A DNA stretch of 64,000 nucleotides from an uncultured bacterium (lineage in GTDB: Bacteria; Planctomycetota; UBA1135; GCA-002686595): the NCBI GenBank assembly GCA_938075305.1, contig CALJGV010000007.1:339547-403546 (forward strand), read 5' to 3'. A program made the position numbers and the translations under genes. Below, piece after piece: positions 1-7,958 of this stretch (its first letter is position 1; the number at the start of each line of letters is the position of its first letter). The notes beneath the pieces were generated by a model that had not been told where the DNA came from, ran no database searches, and was given only the letters and a program-made list of their open reading frames with translations.

Positions 1-1468
1 GGAGGATGGTCCGTCGATCCTCCTCGATCCGCCGCTGCAGTCCGACAATCCGCATGCCCGCGCGGAGCCGCGCCATCAGGTGGCGGGCATCGAAGGGCTT
101 CTGGACATAGTCATCCACCCCCGACTCGAAGGCCTCCACCAGAAGGTCCTCCTCCTGCGCGCCGGTCAGCAGCACGATGTACATCGAGGCGCCGCGCTTC
201 GAGCGCCGCAGGGCCCGCGTGAGCTCCAGCCCGCTCATCTCCGGCATCTCCTGGTCGGCGACGATGAGGTCGGGGCCTTCGCGCATCGAGATTCGCATTG
301 CCTCGGCGCCGTTCTTGGCGAACGAGACGTCGAAGCCCTGCTTCCGGAGCACGGTGACCAGCAGGCGGAGGGCTACCGGATCGTCGTCCACAGCGAGGAC
401 TTTGATCTTCTCGGCCACGAGCCCGCGGGCGTCCTCGACCACGTCCTCGGTGGTGACGATGTTGTCCGCGACCACAGACTCGCACCGGATCCCACCGCCC
501 GTCTGCAGGGAGACTTCCTTCTTGAAGGCCTCTCGGCCGCGGCGGATGGCCTCCTTGATGCTCTCGAAGCTCACGTCGCAGGTGGCGATGTCGAGCCGCT
601 CGCCCCACCGGCTCCACTCCCCCGCGATCTGTCCAACCAGCCGCGCCACGTCCGCGTCCGAGTAGCCGAGCACTTCCTGGAGCCGCTCGATCTGTTCGCC
701 GACCTCGTTGATCCGGCGCGGAGGCGTGGTCGCCGTCAGTAGCATCGCCGAAGAGATGGCGTCGGCGAAGCGGAGCAGGTCCGAGAGGGTGTCGAGCGTC
801 ACGTCCCCCGCGGGCGACAGCCGCTCCAGGTTGAAGCTCTCGACCGCGCTGGCGAACGAATCGGGCAGCCCCCAATCGAGCATCATGCAGTAGCCGACCG
901 TGGAGTGATCGATGTCGAACGCGGTGTTCTCGGCGGCGAGCACGGCGCTCATGGGCTGACCCCGCGTCTCGAGCAGGACCTTGGCGTAGGGTTCGCTGTG
1001 CACGGTGGCCAGCGCGAGCACGCCGACCTCGGCGAGCAGGCCGGCCACGTAAGCCTCCTCGGAGGAGACCCCACCGACGTGGACCGAGAGGGACTTGGCC
1101 GCGACGGCGCGCGCCAGGGAACCGGACCAATAGAGCGGGTAGTTGAACCCGTTGCACGCCCCGTTGTCACGCTCCGAGATCACGGAGAAGGCGAGGGCGA
1201 GGTTACGGACCGTCGTGGCGCCGAGCCGCATGATCGCCGCCGAGACCGTGGTGATGGGCTCTTGGCCGGCGCGGTCCGCCGAGTTGGCGAGCTCCAGGAC
1301 CCGACCCGTCAGGGACGAGTCCGACATGATCGCCTGGCCCATGTCGTCCGCACTGAATTCATCCGTGCGTGTGATCTCGAGGATCTTGATTCCCACGCCC
1401 GCGGGCGACGGCAAGGTACCCGAGCTCTTGAGCTCTTCGAATTCGACCGGGATCACGCGATTCTGCAT
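1..1468 (-). CDS. HDOD domain - response regulator receiver protein (3' end beyond window)
   Basis: Signalling protein, cut by the left window edge, so 489 codons are visible. The start is the ATG at 1468 (MQNRVIPVEFEEL). Residues about 10-210 look like an HDOD domain, with the family pattern of PSPAGVGIKILEITRTDEF followed by a helical core. A receiver domain begins near residue 372 (IKVLAVDDDP). It has the acidic pair DDD, the phospho-acceptor Asp in VADQEMPEMSG and the Lys in DYVQKPF. The chain continues as a helix (RMRIVGLQRRIEEDRR type) into an unseen C-terminal part; GGDEF is a common partner but nothing of it is visible. It lies 27 bases downstream of the HPt gene, so the two probably form one phosphorelay. 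Domain calls are from motifs read by eye; the signal and output are unknown. Confidence 0.85.
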   Translation of the reverse strand, partial: MQNRVIPVEFEELKSSGTLPSPAGVGIKILEITRTDEFSADDMGQAIMSDSSLTGRVLELANSADRAGQEPITTVSAAIMRLGATTVRNLALAFSVISERDNGACNGFNYPLYWSGSLARAVAAKSLSVHVGGVSSEEAYVAGLLAEVGVLALATVHSEPYAKVLLETRGQPMSAVLAAENTAFDIDHSTVGYCMMLDWGLPDSFASAVESFNLERLSPAGDVTLDTLSDLLRFADAISSAMLLTATTPPRRINEVGEQIERLQEVLGYSDADVARLVGQIAGEWSRWGERLDIATCDVSFESIKEAIRRGREAFKKEVSLQTGGGIRCESVVADNIVTTEDVVEDARGLVAEKIKVLAVDDDPVALRLLVTVLRKQGFDVSFAKNGAEAMRISMREGPDLIVADQEMPEMSGLELTRALRRSKRGASMYIVLLTGAQEEDLLVEAFESGVDDYVQKPFDARHLMARLRAGMRIVGLQRRIEEDRRTIL

Positions 1469-1495
1469 GGGGATTGCCTCGTGAACTGTTCGGGC

Positions 1496-1912
1496 TCAGC
1501 TCTCGCCGAGGAGCGCCTTGAGCGCGGACTGCACTTCGCCGTACATCGCCACGGCCCTGCGGCCAGTGAGGACCAGGTCGTCGGACCCATCTCCGGCCCG
1601 ACAATGCACTTCGAGTTCAGCGCAGCAGCGCGCGAACTCTATGGCGCCGACGTGCGCGCTCGAGGACTTCAGGGCGTGCGCAGCCTGCAGGACGCGCTCG
1701 CGCTCGGGGCCATCGAGCCCGACCTGCATCTCATGCATACGCGTGACGGCCTCGGCGAGGTAGAGCTCGACGATCTCGGCGACGAAGGCGGTATCGCCGC
1801 CGCCGAGGTCCTCGAGGGCTCGGAGCGCCTTGGCATCAAGGACTACGCCGCCGCCATTCTCGGGACTATGGGTGTGGGCCTGGGGCCCACCTGAATCGCC
1901 ACTGGTCTTCAT
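1496..1912 (-). CDS. HPt (histidine phosphotransfer) domain protein
   Basis: Small cytoplasmic phosphotransfer protein of about 138 residues. The core carries the classical HPt signature AHALKSSSAHVGA, in which the first His is the phosphorylated residue, inside a four-helix bundle (LEDLGGGDTAFVAEIVELYL before it, CAELEVHCRAG after it). The N-terminal 25 residues are Gly/His-rich and probably disordered. An alternative ATG lies at 1921. I prefer 1912 because GGAG sits about nine bases before it but abuts the 1921 codon. It is followed after 27 bases by the HDOD-receiver gene on the same strand, and its most likely partner is that receiver. No histidine kinase is present in the window. Confidence 0.85.
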   Translation of the reverse strand: MKTSGDSGGPQAHTHSPENGGGVVLDAKALRALEDLGGGDTAFVAEIVELYLAEAVTRMHEMQVGLDGPERERVLQAAHALKSSSAHVGAIEFARCCAELEVHCRAGDGSDDLVLTGRRAVAMYGEVQSALKALLGES

Positions 1913-1970
1913 GAAGTGCATCTCCGAAACGGGGTCATCGGCCTTGCGAGCTGATTCCCTGTTGGTTCCA

Positions 1971-1976
1971 GGGATA
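1971..1976 (-). promoter_or_regulatory. Possible -10 box (TATCCC) for the HPt/HDOD operon
   Basis: Reading the minus strand, TATCCC lies about 58 bases before the HPt start. It resembles the TAnnnT boxes seen elsewhere in the window, but its last base is not T and no -35 is recognisable. Weak. Confidence 0.2.
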
Positions 1977-1992
1977 GAAAGCGGTGGGGATT

Positions 1993-2018
1993 GGGGCGCC
2001 GGAAAAACTTTCCGCCCC
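1993..2018 (-). terminator. Candidate terminator after lipB
   Basis: Imperfect inverted repeat: GGGGC/GCCCC plus GGAAA/TTTCC with a three-base bulge. It sits 13 bases past the lipB stop, in the gap before the HPt promoter region. There is no T tract on the minus strand, so this is only a candidate end of the lipA-lipB operon. Confidence 0.35.
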
Positions 2019-2030
2019 CAGGGGCCTGGA

Positions 2031-2723
2031 TCAGGTCCGGGGGAGCGGCATCCCTGCGGTGGCGAAGGCCGCGAGCAGGGCCTCCTTGAAGCGGCCCATG
2101 AGCGCCTCAGGAGCTCCCCCGGCGTCCGGCAGATGATCGGCGACCCTCGTCATGACGTCCGCGCTCAGGCCGCAGGGGGAGAAGCTCCGGTAGGCGGCCA
2201 GGTCCGTCGTCACGTTGACGGCCAGCCCGTGCCAGGCCACCCAGCCCCGCACCGCCACCCCGATGGAGCAGGCCTTCTTGTCACCGATCCACACGCCCGT
2301 GTAGCCCTCCTCTCGCCTCCCCTCCACGCCGACCCGGGCGAGGGCGTCGATGACGACGCCCTCCAGCCAGCGTAGGTAGGCGTGCAGGTCCCGCTGGCCA
2401 TCCTCCAGCCGGAGGATGGGGTAGGCGACGAGCTGCCCCGGCCCGTGATAGGTCGCCTCTCCCCCACGCTCGATCGTCGCCACCGGGAAGGGCACCTCGG
2501 CCGTGTCCCCGTCCGGGGAGCGCCGGCCACGGGTCACCACGGCGTCGTGCTCCACCAGCAACAGCTGGTCGCCTACGCGCCCTTCGATCCTCGCCTGCAG
2601 CAGCTCTTGCTGCAGGCGGTAGGTGTCCTCGAACCCCAGGCGGCCCAGGTCCCGTACCTCAAACGAAGGTCCGGGCGACCCGGCGCCCGGGGGCGGCTCG
2701 GAGCGGTCAGCGCCCGGCGTCAC
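2031..2723 (-). CDS. lipB: Lipoyl(octanoyl) transferase LipB
   Basis: Transfers the octanoyl group from octanoyl-acyl carrier protein to the lipoyl-domain lysine of E2-type proteins, the first step of lipoate assembly in the cytoplasm. The 230-residue chain shows the family signature GGEATYHGPGQLVAYPIL. It also has the catalytic Lys in DKKACSIGV and the catalytic Cys in SPCGL. The length is normal. The start is a GTG whose bases overlap the lpd stop (GTGA), indicating translational coupling. It is the last gene of an operon that begins with lipA and encodes the lipoylated complex itself, so its substrate is very probably the E2 encoded at 5280-6893. Confidence 0.95.
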   Translation of the reverse strand: MTPGADRSEPPPGAGSPGPSFEVRDLGRLGFEDTYRLQQELLQARIEGRVGDQLLLVEHDAVVTRGRRSPDGDTAEVPFPVATIERGGEATYHGPGQLVAYPILRLEDGQRDLHAYLRWLEGVVIDALARVGVEGRREEGYTGVWIGDKKACSIGVAVRGWVAWHGLAVNVTTDLAAYRSFSPCGLSADVMTRVADHLPDAGGAPEALMGRFKEALLAAFATAGMPLPRT

Positions 2724-4132
2724 TTCTTCTTCGGCTTCTGATAGATGTGGACAGCGGTCCCATGGACCGCCTCAGCGGCCTCCATCATCGACTCGGGGAG
2801 CGTCGGGTGGGCGTGGATGGTGCGGGACAGGTCCTCGACGGTGGCCCCCATCTCGATAGCGAGGGCCGCCTCGGCGATGAGCTCGGTCACCTCCGGGCCG
2901 ACCATGTGGACGCCGAGGACCTCGTCGGTCTCCGCGTCGCTGATGATCTTCACGAAGCCATCCGTCTCCTGGAGCGTCATCGCTCGACCAGACGCGGCGA
3001 AGGGAAACTGGCCTGTCAGGTAGTTGAGGCCCTTCTCCTTGCACTGCTCCTCGGTGAGGCCCACGGACGACATCTCAGGGGAGGTGAAGATCACCGCCGG
3101 CACGCAGCGGGCGTCATACTCCTCGTTCTTACCCGCGATCACCGCGGCGGCGACGAGCCCTTCGTGGGAGCCCTTGTGCGCCAACATGGGCTGCCCGGCG
3201 ATGTCGCCCACGGCGTAGATGTTCGGGACGCTCGTGCGCATCTGCTTCGAGACCTCGAGGAAGCCCTGCTTGGTCACGGTGAGCCCGGCGTTCTCGAGCC
3301 CGAGCCCCTCGCTGTAGGGCCGGCGCCCGACCGTGGACAGGATCTGATCACACTCGATCGTCTCCTCACCTTTCTTGCCCTTGTAGGTGACGAGCTTCTT
3401 GCCGCCCTTGTCCGTCCATCCCTGGGCGAAGGCCTCCGTGACGAGCTTGATGCCCATCTTCTTGAGGGACCGCTCGATGACCTTGACGCAGTCGCGCTCC
3501 TGGCCAGGCAGGGCTCCGGGGGTGCCCTCGAGGACCGTGACCTCGGAGCCGAGCTTGCGGTACATCATCCCCAGCTCGAGGCCGATGTACCCGCCGCCGA
3601 TGACCAGCAGGTGCCCCGGGATCTCCTTGGGCGTGAGAGCGCCGGTCGACGACCAGACGTTGTCCTCGTCACAGGTGAAGCCCGGGATGTTGATGGGCTC
3701 GGAGCCCGTGGCGATGACGATGTCGTCGCACTTGATGGTCTGGTCCCCGTCGCCGCCGGTCACCTGGACCGTGTTCTTGTCGACGATCTTCGCCGCCCCC
3801 ATCACGACCTTCGCGCCGTAGTTCTTGAGCAGCCCGTGCACGCCGCCCGTGAGCTTGCCGACGATGCCGGTCTTCCACTCCACCAGTTTGTTGACGTCGA
3901 GGTCTACGCCCTGGGCGGTGATCCCCATGACCTGGGCGTGCTTGATCTTGTCCAGGAGCGTTCCGGCGGCGATGAGCGCCTTGGAGGGGATGCAGCCGAC
4001 GTTGAGGCAGGTCCCGCCCCAGTACTGCTTCTCGACCACGGTGACGTCCTGACCGAGCTGGGCGAGACGGATACCGCAGACATAACCGGCCGGGCCGGCG
4101 CCGATGACGACGACTTTGCGCTTGGAAGACAT
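2720..4132 (-). CDS. lpdA: Dihydrolipoyl dehydrogenase (E3)
   Basis: FAD-dependent disulfide oxidoreductase that re-oxidises the dihydrolipoyl group of E2 and makes NADH. The 470-residue chain begins with the FAD-binding VVVIGAGPAGYVCGIRLAQ. The redox-active pair is in GGTCLNVGCIPSK (residues about 40-52), the NAD-binding fold is GGGYIGLELG, and the C-terminal dimer-interface motif HAHPTLPES carries the catalytic His-Glu pair. The length is typical. It starts 9 bases after the upstream E1alpha and overlaps lipB. It is the only E3 in the window and completes the 2-oxoacid dehydrogenase complex encoded upstream. Confidence 0.96.
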   Translation of the reverse strand: MSSKRKVVVIGAGPAGYVCGIRLAQLGQDVTVVEKQYWGGTCLNVGCIPSKALIAAGTLLDKIKHAQVMGITAQGVDLDVNKLVEWKTGIVGKLTGGVHGLLKNYGAKVVMGAAKIVDKNTVQVTGGDGDQTIKCDDIVIATGSEPINIPGFTCDEDNVWSSTGALTPKEIPGHLLVIGGGYIGLELGMMYRKLGSEVTVLEGTPGALPGQERDCVKVIERSLKKMGIKLVTEAFAQGWTDKGGKKLVTYKGKKGEETIECDQILSTVGRRPYSEGLGLENAGLTVTKQGFLEVSKQMRTSVPNIYAVGDIAGQPMLAHKGSHEGLVAAAVIAGKNEEYDARCVPAVIFTSPEMSSVGLTEEQCKEKGLNYLTGQFPFAASGRAMTLQETDGFVKIISDAETDEVLGVHMVGPEVTELIAEAALAIEMGATVEDLSRTIHAHPTLPESMMEAAEAVHGTAVHIYQKPKKK

Positions 4133-4141
4133 AGCTTGAAA

Positions 4142-5251
4142 TCAGAGGGGGAAGGCGCCGTCGCCCGGCTGGGCGTGACCCAGCTTCTCGGCGACCGCGA
4201 TGAAATCGTTGTACTCGCGCCGGAGGTGGTACGGCACCTCGGCGTAGACGTCCTCGACCAGGGTCTTGAGCGCCATGGGCGGCGCCGCCTCCTGCTCGTG
4301 AATCACGGCGTCGATCTCGGTGAGCAGCTGCGCCTCCAGCTTGGCGCGCTCTCCCTCCTCGACGATGCCACGCTCGATCAGGTAGCGCTCGAAGCGCGCG
4401 ATCGGGTCGCGCTCGGCCCAGGCCGCGACCTCCTCATCGGAGCGATACTTGGTGGGGTCATCGGAGCTGGAGTGGCCCAGCATCCGATAGGTCTTCAGCA
4501 CGAGCATCGTCGGCCCCTCGCCCCGTCGTGCCCTCTCCACGGCGTCCGCCATGGCGCTCTGGCACGCGAGCACGTCGTTGCCGTCCACCTCGTACCCGGG
4601 GAAGCCGTAGGCCGCGGCCTTGGCCGCGAAGGACTTCGCGGCGGTCTGCTCGGAGGAAGCCACCGAGATCGCCCACCCGTTGTCCGTGCAGACGAAGACC
4701 GCCGGCACGTTCCAAACGCCGGCGAAGTTGAGCCCGCTGTGGAAACCGTTGGAGCTGGTGGCGCCGTCCCCGAAGTGGATCGCGTGGACGGTGTCCTCAC
4801 CGCGCCGCATCGAGGCGAAGGCCGCCCCCACCCCGTGGGTGATCTGGGTGCCGATGACGCTCGACCAGCTCGGGTAGTTGGTGCCCTTGTGCTGGAAGTG
4901 ATTGCACATCTGGCGCCCCTTCGCGGTGTCGTTCGCGTTGCAGTACATCTGCGCCACGTACTCCGACAGCGGGAGCCCGCGCATCACCGCGGCCCCGCCC
5001 TCCCGCAGACCCGACCAGAGCCAATCCTCCGGCCGGAGGGGTGCTGCCGCCCCCACGAGCGTGGCCTCCAGGCCCGTGGCCGTGCCCACGAACCCGACCC
5101 GCCCCGCGCGCTGCAGCTTCAGCATCCGCCCGTCCATGCACCGGATCTGGAGCATGTGCACGAACAGGCCCCGGAGCTCCGCTTCGGAGAGGCCGGGGGG
5201 CTCACCGACGACGGAGCCGTCCGGAGCGAGGATCTGGATCGCGGAGGACAA
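4142..5251 (-). CDS. 2-oxoacid dehydrogenase E1 component, alpha subunit (paralogue 1)
   Basis: Thiamine-diphosphate-dependent decarboxylase subunit, 369 residues, which pairs with an E1beta to decarboxylate a 2-oxoacid and acylate the lipoyl group. The ThDP/Mg motif runs from GDGATSSNGFH to CTDNGW. The phosphorylation-loop region YRMLGHSSSDDPTKY resembles branched-chain and PDH-type alpha subunits. It lies between E2 (28-base gap) and lpd (9-base gap). A second, clearly homologous E1alpha lies upstream at 7959-9074; both retain the GDG and Asn positions, so neither looks dead. Notable differences are CTDN here against CQNN there, and FVGTATGLEA against FSIPNLGIEA in the substrate-side segment. 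Substrate (pyruvate or branched-chain oxoacid) cannot be decided by eye. Confidence 0.88.
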   Translation of the reverse strand: MSSAIQILAPDGSVVGEPPGLSEAELRGLFVHMLQIRCMDGRMLKLQRAGRVGFVGTATGLEATLVGAAAPLRPEDWLWSGLREGGAAVMRGLPLSEYVAQMYCNANDTAKGRQMCNHFQHKGTNYPSWSSVIGTQITHGVGAAFASMRRGEDTVHAIHFGDGATSSNGFHSGLNFAGVWNVPAVFVCTDNGWAISVASSEQTAAKSFAAKAAAYGFPGYEVDGNDVLACQSAMADAVERARRGEGPTMLVLKTYRMLGHSSSDDPTKYRSDEEVAAWAERDPIARFERYLIERGIVEEGERAKLEAQLLTEIDAVIHEQEAAPPMALKTLVEDVYAEVPYHLRREYNDFIAVAEKLGHAQPGDGAFPL

Positions 5252-5279
5252 CAGGGTATTCCGGAGGGAGATCAGCGGC

Positions 5280-6893
5280 TCAGAGGCTGAGCAGGCCGGG
5301 GTCCTCGAGCAGGACCCGGAGCCAGGCGAGGAAGCGCGCCGCGTCCGCGCCGTCCGCGAGGCGGTGATCCACGCTGCAGGAGAGGTTCATGTAGTGGCGG
5401 ACCGCAATCTCGTCGCCGGTCGGCGTCTCCACGACTCCCGGTCGCTTCACGATGCGGTGGACCCCCAGGATCGCAATGTCCGGGAAGTTGATCACCGGTG
5501 TCGCGAGCGTACCGCCGATGTTGCCGGCGTTCGTGATGGTGAAGGTCGAGCCACGGAGCTCGTCCGGCTTGACCTTGCCGTCCCGCGTCCGCTGCGCCAA
5601 GTCCGCCAGCTCCGCCGCGAGGTGCAGCATGCCCTTGGACTCCACGTTGCGGATGACCGGTACGACGAGTCCGTTGTCGGTGTCCGTCGCGATGCCAATG
5701 TTGACCTCGTTCGGCATCACGATCTCCTCGGCGGCCTCGTCGAGGTGACCGTTGAGCGACCGGAAGCGGGTCAGGCCGTTGGCGACCGCCTTCATGATGA
5801 AGGGCATGTACGTCACGTTCACGCCGTGCTGCTTGCCCACGGCCTTGGCCTTGGAGCGAGCTGCCACGAGCTCGGTGACGTCGATCTCCTCCACCACCGT
5901 GAAGTGCGCGGCGGTGTGCTTGGAGCGAGTCATCGCTTCGCCGATCTTGCGGCGGATGCCGCGGTACGGGGTCTTCTGGACCTCGTGGAGGGTGGGGATC
6001 GGAGACAGCGCGGCGGCGCTCGGCGCCGGCGGAGCGGCGACGGGGGCGGGCGGCGCGGCTGCGGCTGCGGGCGCGACGGCGGGGGCGGGGGCGCTCGCGG
6101 CGCCCGACTTGGCGAAGGCCTCCACGTCGGCGCGGCGCACGACGCCACCCCGGCCGGAGCCGCTCACCATGGTCAGGTCAACGCCGAGCTCGCGGGCCAC
6201 GCGGCGGGCGCTGGGGACGGCGAGGACCTTGCCGTCCGCGGCGCTCACGCGGGCCGGCTGGGCGGCCCCGTTGCTCGCGGGCGCGGCGGCGGCCGGCGCA
6301 GCGGCGGCGGCCGGCGCCACGCTCGCGGCCGGCGCGGCGGCGCCCGCTCCGGTGACCAGGTGGAAGATGACCTCCCCCACGGGCACCGTGGCGCCCTCGT
6401 CCACGAGGCGGCTGGAGATGGTCCCCGCTGCGGGCGCGGGCACCTCGACGGTGGCCTTGTCCGTCATGACCTCGACGACAGGCTGATGCTCCTCGACGGA
6501 GGCGCCCTCCTCGACGAGCCACTGGACGATCTCACCCTCGGCGATTCCCTCCCCGATATCGGGGAGCTTGAACTCGATGGTCTTGCCGCCGGCGGCGGCT
6601 GCCGGGGCGGCGGCCTCGGACGGGGCCGCGGCGGGTGCGGCGGCCGGAGCCCCGGCCGCGCCGTCCTCGAGGTGGAAGATCACGTTGCCCACGGGCACCG
6701 TGTCCCCTTCACCGGCGAGGTGCTTGACGACGGTTCCGGCGGCGGGGGCCGGCACCTCGACGGTCGCCTTGTCCGTCATCACCTCGACGACGGGCTGGTG
6801 CTCCTCAACGGCGGTGCCCTCGGCGACCAGCCACTGGACAATTTCGCCCTCAGCGATGCCTTCGCCGATATCGGGCAGCTTGAACTCGATCAT
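5280..6893 (-). CDS. 2-oxoacid dehydrogenase E2, dihydrolipoamide acyltransferase with two lipoyl domains
   Basis: Core acyltransferase of the complex, 537 residues. There are two nearly identical lipoyl domains at about residues 2-76 and 106-180, each with TDKATVEVPAP (lipoyl lysines K42 and K146). Ala/Pro-rich swinging linkers follow each. A peripheral subunit-binding domain occupies about 223-260 (VLAVPSARRVARELGV), then another Ala/Pro linker. The catalytic domain runs from about 305 to the end with the active-site motif SVDHRLADG. Domain order and length match multi-lipoyl PDH or branched-chain E2 proteins. It is flanked by E1beta (48-base gap) and E1alpha (28-base gap). Lipoylation would be by the LipA and LipB encoded at the two ends of the same operon. 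Confidence 0.94.
   Translation of the reverse strand: MIEFKLPDIGEGIAEGEIVQWLVAEGTAVEEHQPVVEVMTDKATVEVPAPAAGTVVKHLAGEGDTVPVGNVIFHLEDGAAGAPAAAPAAAPSEAAAPAAAAGGKTIEFKLPDIGEGIAEGEIVQWLVEEGASVEEHQPVVEVMTDKATVEVPAPAAGTISSRLVDEGATVPVGEVIFHLVTGAGAAAPAASVAPAAAAAPAAAAPASNGAAQPARVSAADGKVLAVPSARRVARELGVDLTMVSGSGRGGVVRRADVEAFAKSGAASAPAPAVAPAAAAAPPAPVAAPPAPSAAALSPIPTLHEVQKTPYRGIRRKIGEAMTRSKHTAAHFTVVEEIDVTELVAARSKAKAVGKQHGVNVTYMPFIMKAVANGLTRFRSLNGHLDEAAEEIVMPNEVNIGIATDTDNGLVVPVIRNVESKGMLHLAAELADLAQRTRDGKVKPDELRGSTFTITNAGNIGGTLATPVINFPDIAILGVHRIVKRPGVVETPTGDEIAVRHYMNLSCSVDHRLADGADAARFLAWLRVLLEDPGLLSL
6354..6890 (-). repeat. Tandem lipoyl-domain repeat inside the E2 gene
   Basis: Two in-frame copies of about 225 bases each (about 6666-6890 and 6354-6578) are separated by an Ala/Pro linker. 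Both begin IEFKLPDIGEGIAEGEIVQ and share VEEHQPVVEVMTDKATVEV, consistent with a domain duplication that has diverged little. Confidence 0.75.
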
Positions 6894-6941
6894 TGGATTG
6901 GGGGGGGGAAGCGCGGTGTGTCTGGCGGTCGAGGCTGAAGC

Positions 6942-7919
6942 TCAGAAGTCGTAGACCGATTCGATCGCGTCGAGGACGCGGCGGTCGTCAGGAAGGTAGT
7001 GGTGCTCGAGGGTGTTCGGGAACGGGGTGTCGAACCCGGTGACGCGGCGGACCGGCGCCTCCATGTACTCGATGCAATGTTCTGCGATCAGCGCGCTGAT
7101 CTCTGCGCCGTACCCGCAGAAACGAGGCGCCTCGTGGACGACGACGACCCGGCCGGTCTGCTTGGCGGCCTCCAGGACGCCCTCCTCGTCGAGGGGCATC
7201 AGCGTCCGGAGGTCCACGACCAGGCACTCGATGCCCCGCTGCTCGGCGGCCTGCGCCGCGGCGCGTTCCACCACCGGGACCATCGCCCCGTAGCAGTAGA
7301 TCGTCACGTCGCCGCCCTGACGGACGGTCCGCAGGGTGGAGAGGTCCACGGTGTACTCGCCCTCGGGGACCTCCCCCTTGACCGAGCGATACAGCGCCTT
7401 GGGCTCCATGAAGAGCACCGGATCGGGATCCTGAATCGAGGCGATCAAGAGGCCCTTGGCGTCGTGGGGTGTGGAGGGGATCACGACCTTGAGCCCGGCG
7501 GTGTGGGCGAAGTACGCCTCGCCGGACTGGCTGTGGTACAGCCCGCCGCGGATCCCGCCGCCGTAAGGCGTCCGGATCACCATGGGCGCCGTGTACTGGC
7601 CGCCGGAGCGATAGCGGAGCTTCGCCGCCTCGCTCACGATCTGGTCGAAGGCCGGGAAGATGAAGTCCTGGAACTGGATCTCGGCCACCGGGCGGAGGCC
7701 GTTCATCGCCATCCCGACCGCGGTCCCGATGATCCCGTCCTCGGAGAGCGGGGTGTCGAAGCAGCGGCTGTCGCCGAAGTCAGCGGTGAGCCCCTCGGTC
7801 GCGAGGAAGACGCCGCCCTTCGGGCCGACGTCCTCGCCGAAGACCACGACGGAGTCGTCGGCCTTCATCACGGTGCGAAGGCCGTCGTTGACCGCTTGAA
7901 TGAGTGTGAGATTCGCCAT
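6942..7919 (-). CDS. 2-oxoacid dehydrogenase E1 component, beta subunit
   Basis: Beta subunit (325 residues) of the ThDP-dependent E1. It contributes the catalytic acid and half of the active site in an alpha2beta2 tetramer. Family features include FGEDVGPKGGVFLATEGL at residues about 27-44 (the Glu activates ThDP) and the DTPLSEDGIIGTAVGMA stretch. Also seen are FQDFIFPAFDQIVSEAAK and the C-terminal transketolase-like fold ending DTPFPNTLEHHYLPD. The length is standard. It is the only E1beta in the operon and lies directly between one E1alpha (40 bases upstream) and E2. Both E1alpha paralogues would have to share it. Confidence 0.93.
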   Translation of the reverse strand: MANLTLIQAVNDGLRTVMKADDSVVVFGEDVGPKGGVFLATEGLTADFGDSRCFDTPLSEDGIIGTAVGMAMNGLRPVAEIQFQDFIFPAFDQIVSEAAKLRYRSGGQYTAPMVIRTPYGGGIRGGLYHSQSGEAYFAHTAGLKVVIPSTPHDAKGLLIASIQDPDPVLFMEPKALYRSVKGEVPEGEYTVDLSTLRTVRQGGDVTIYCYGAMVPVVERAAAQAAEQRGIECLVVDLRTLMPLDEEGVLEAAKQTGRVVVVHEAPRFCGYGAEISALIAEHCIEYMEAPVRRVTGFDTPFPNTLEHHYLPDDRRVLDAIESVYDF

Positions 7920-7958
7920 GTTGAGTGGGTGCAGGCGCGCGTGAGGCCCTTGCGGGGA

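Noticed and set aside
2747..5290. 847-codon plus-strand open frame across lpd and E1alpha
   Set aside because: Runs antisense to two unmistakable enzymes and has the Arg/Leu/Asp/Gly-rich composition of a mirror frame.
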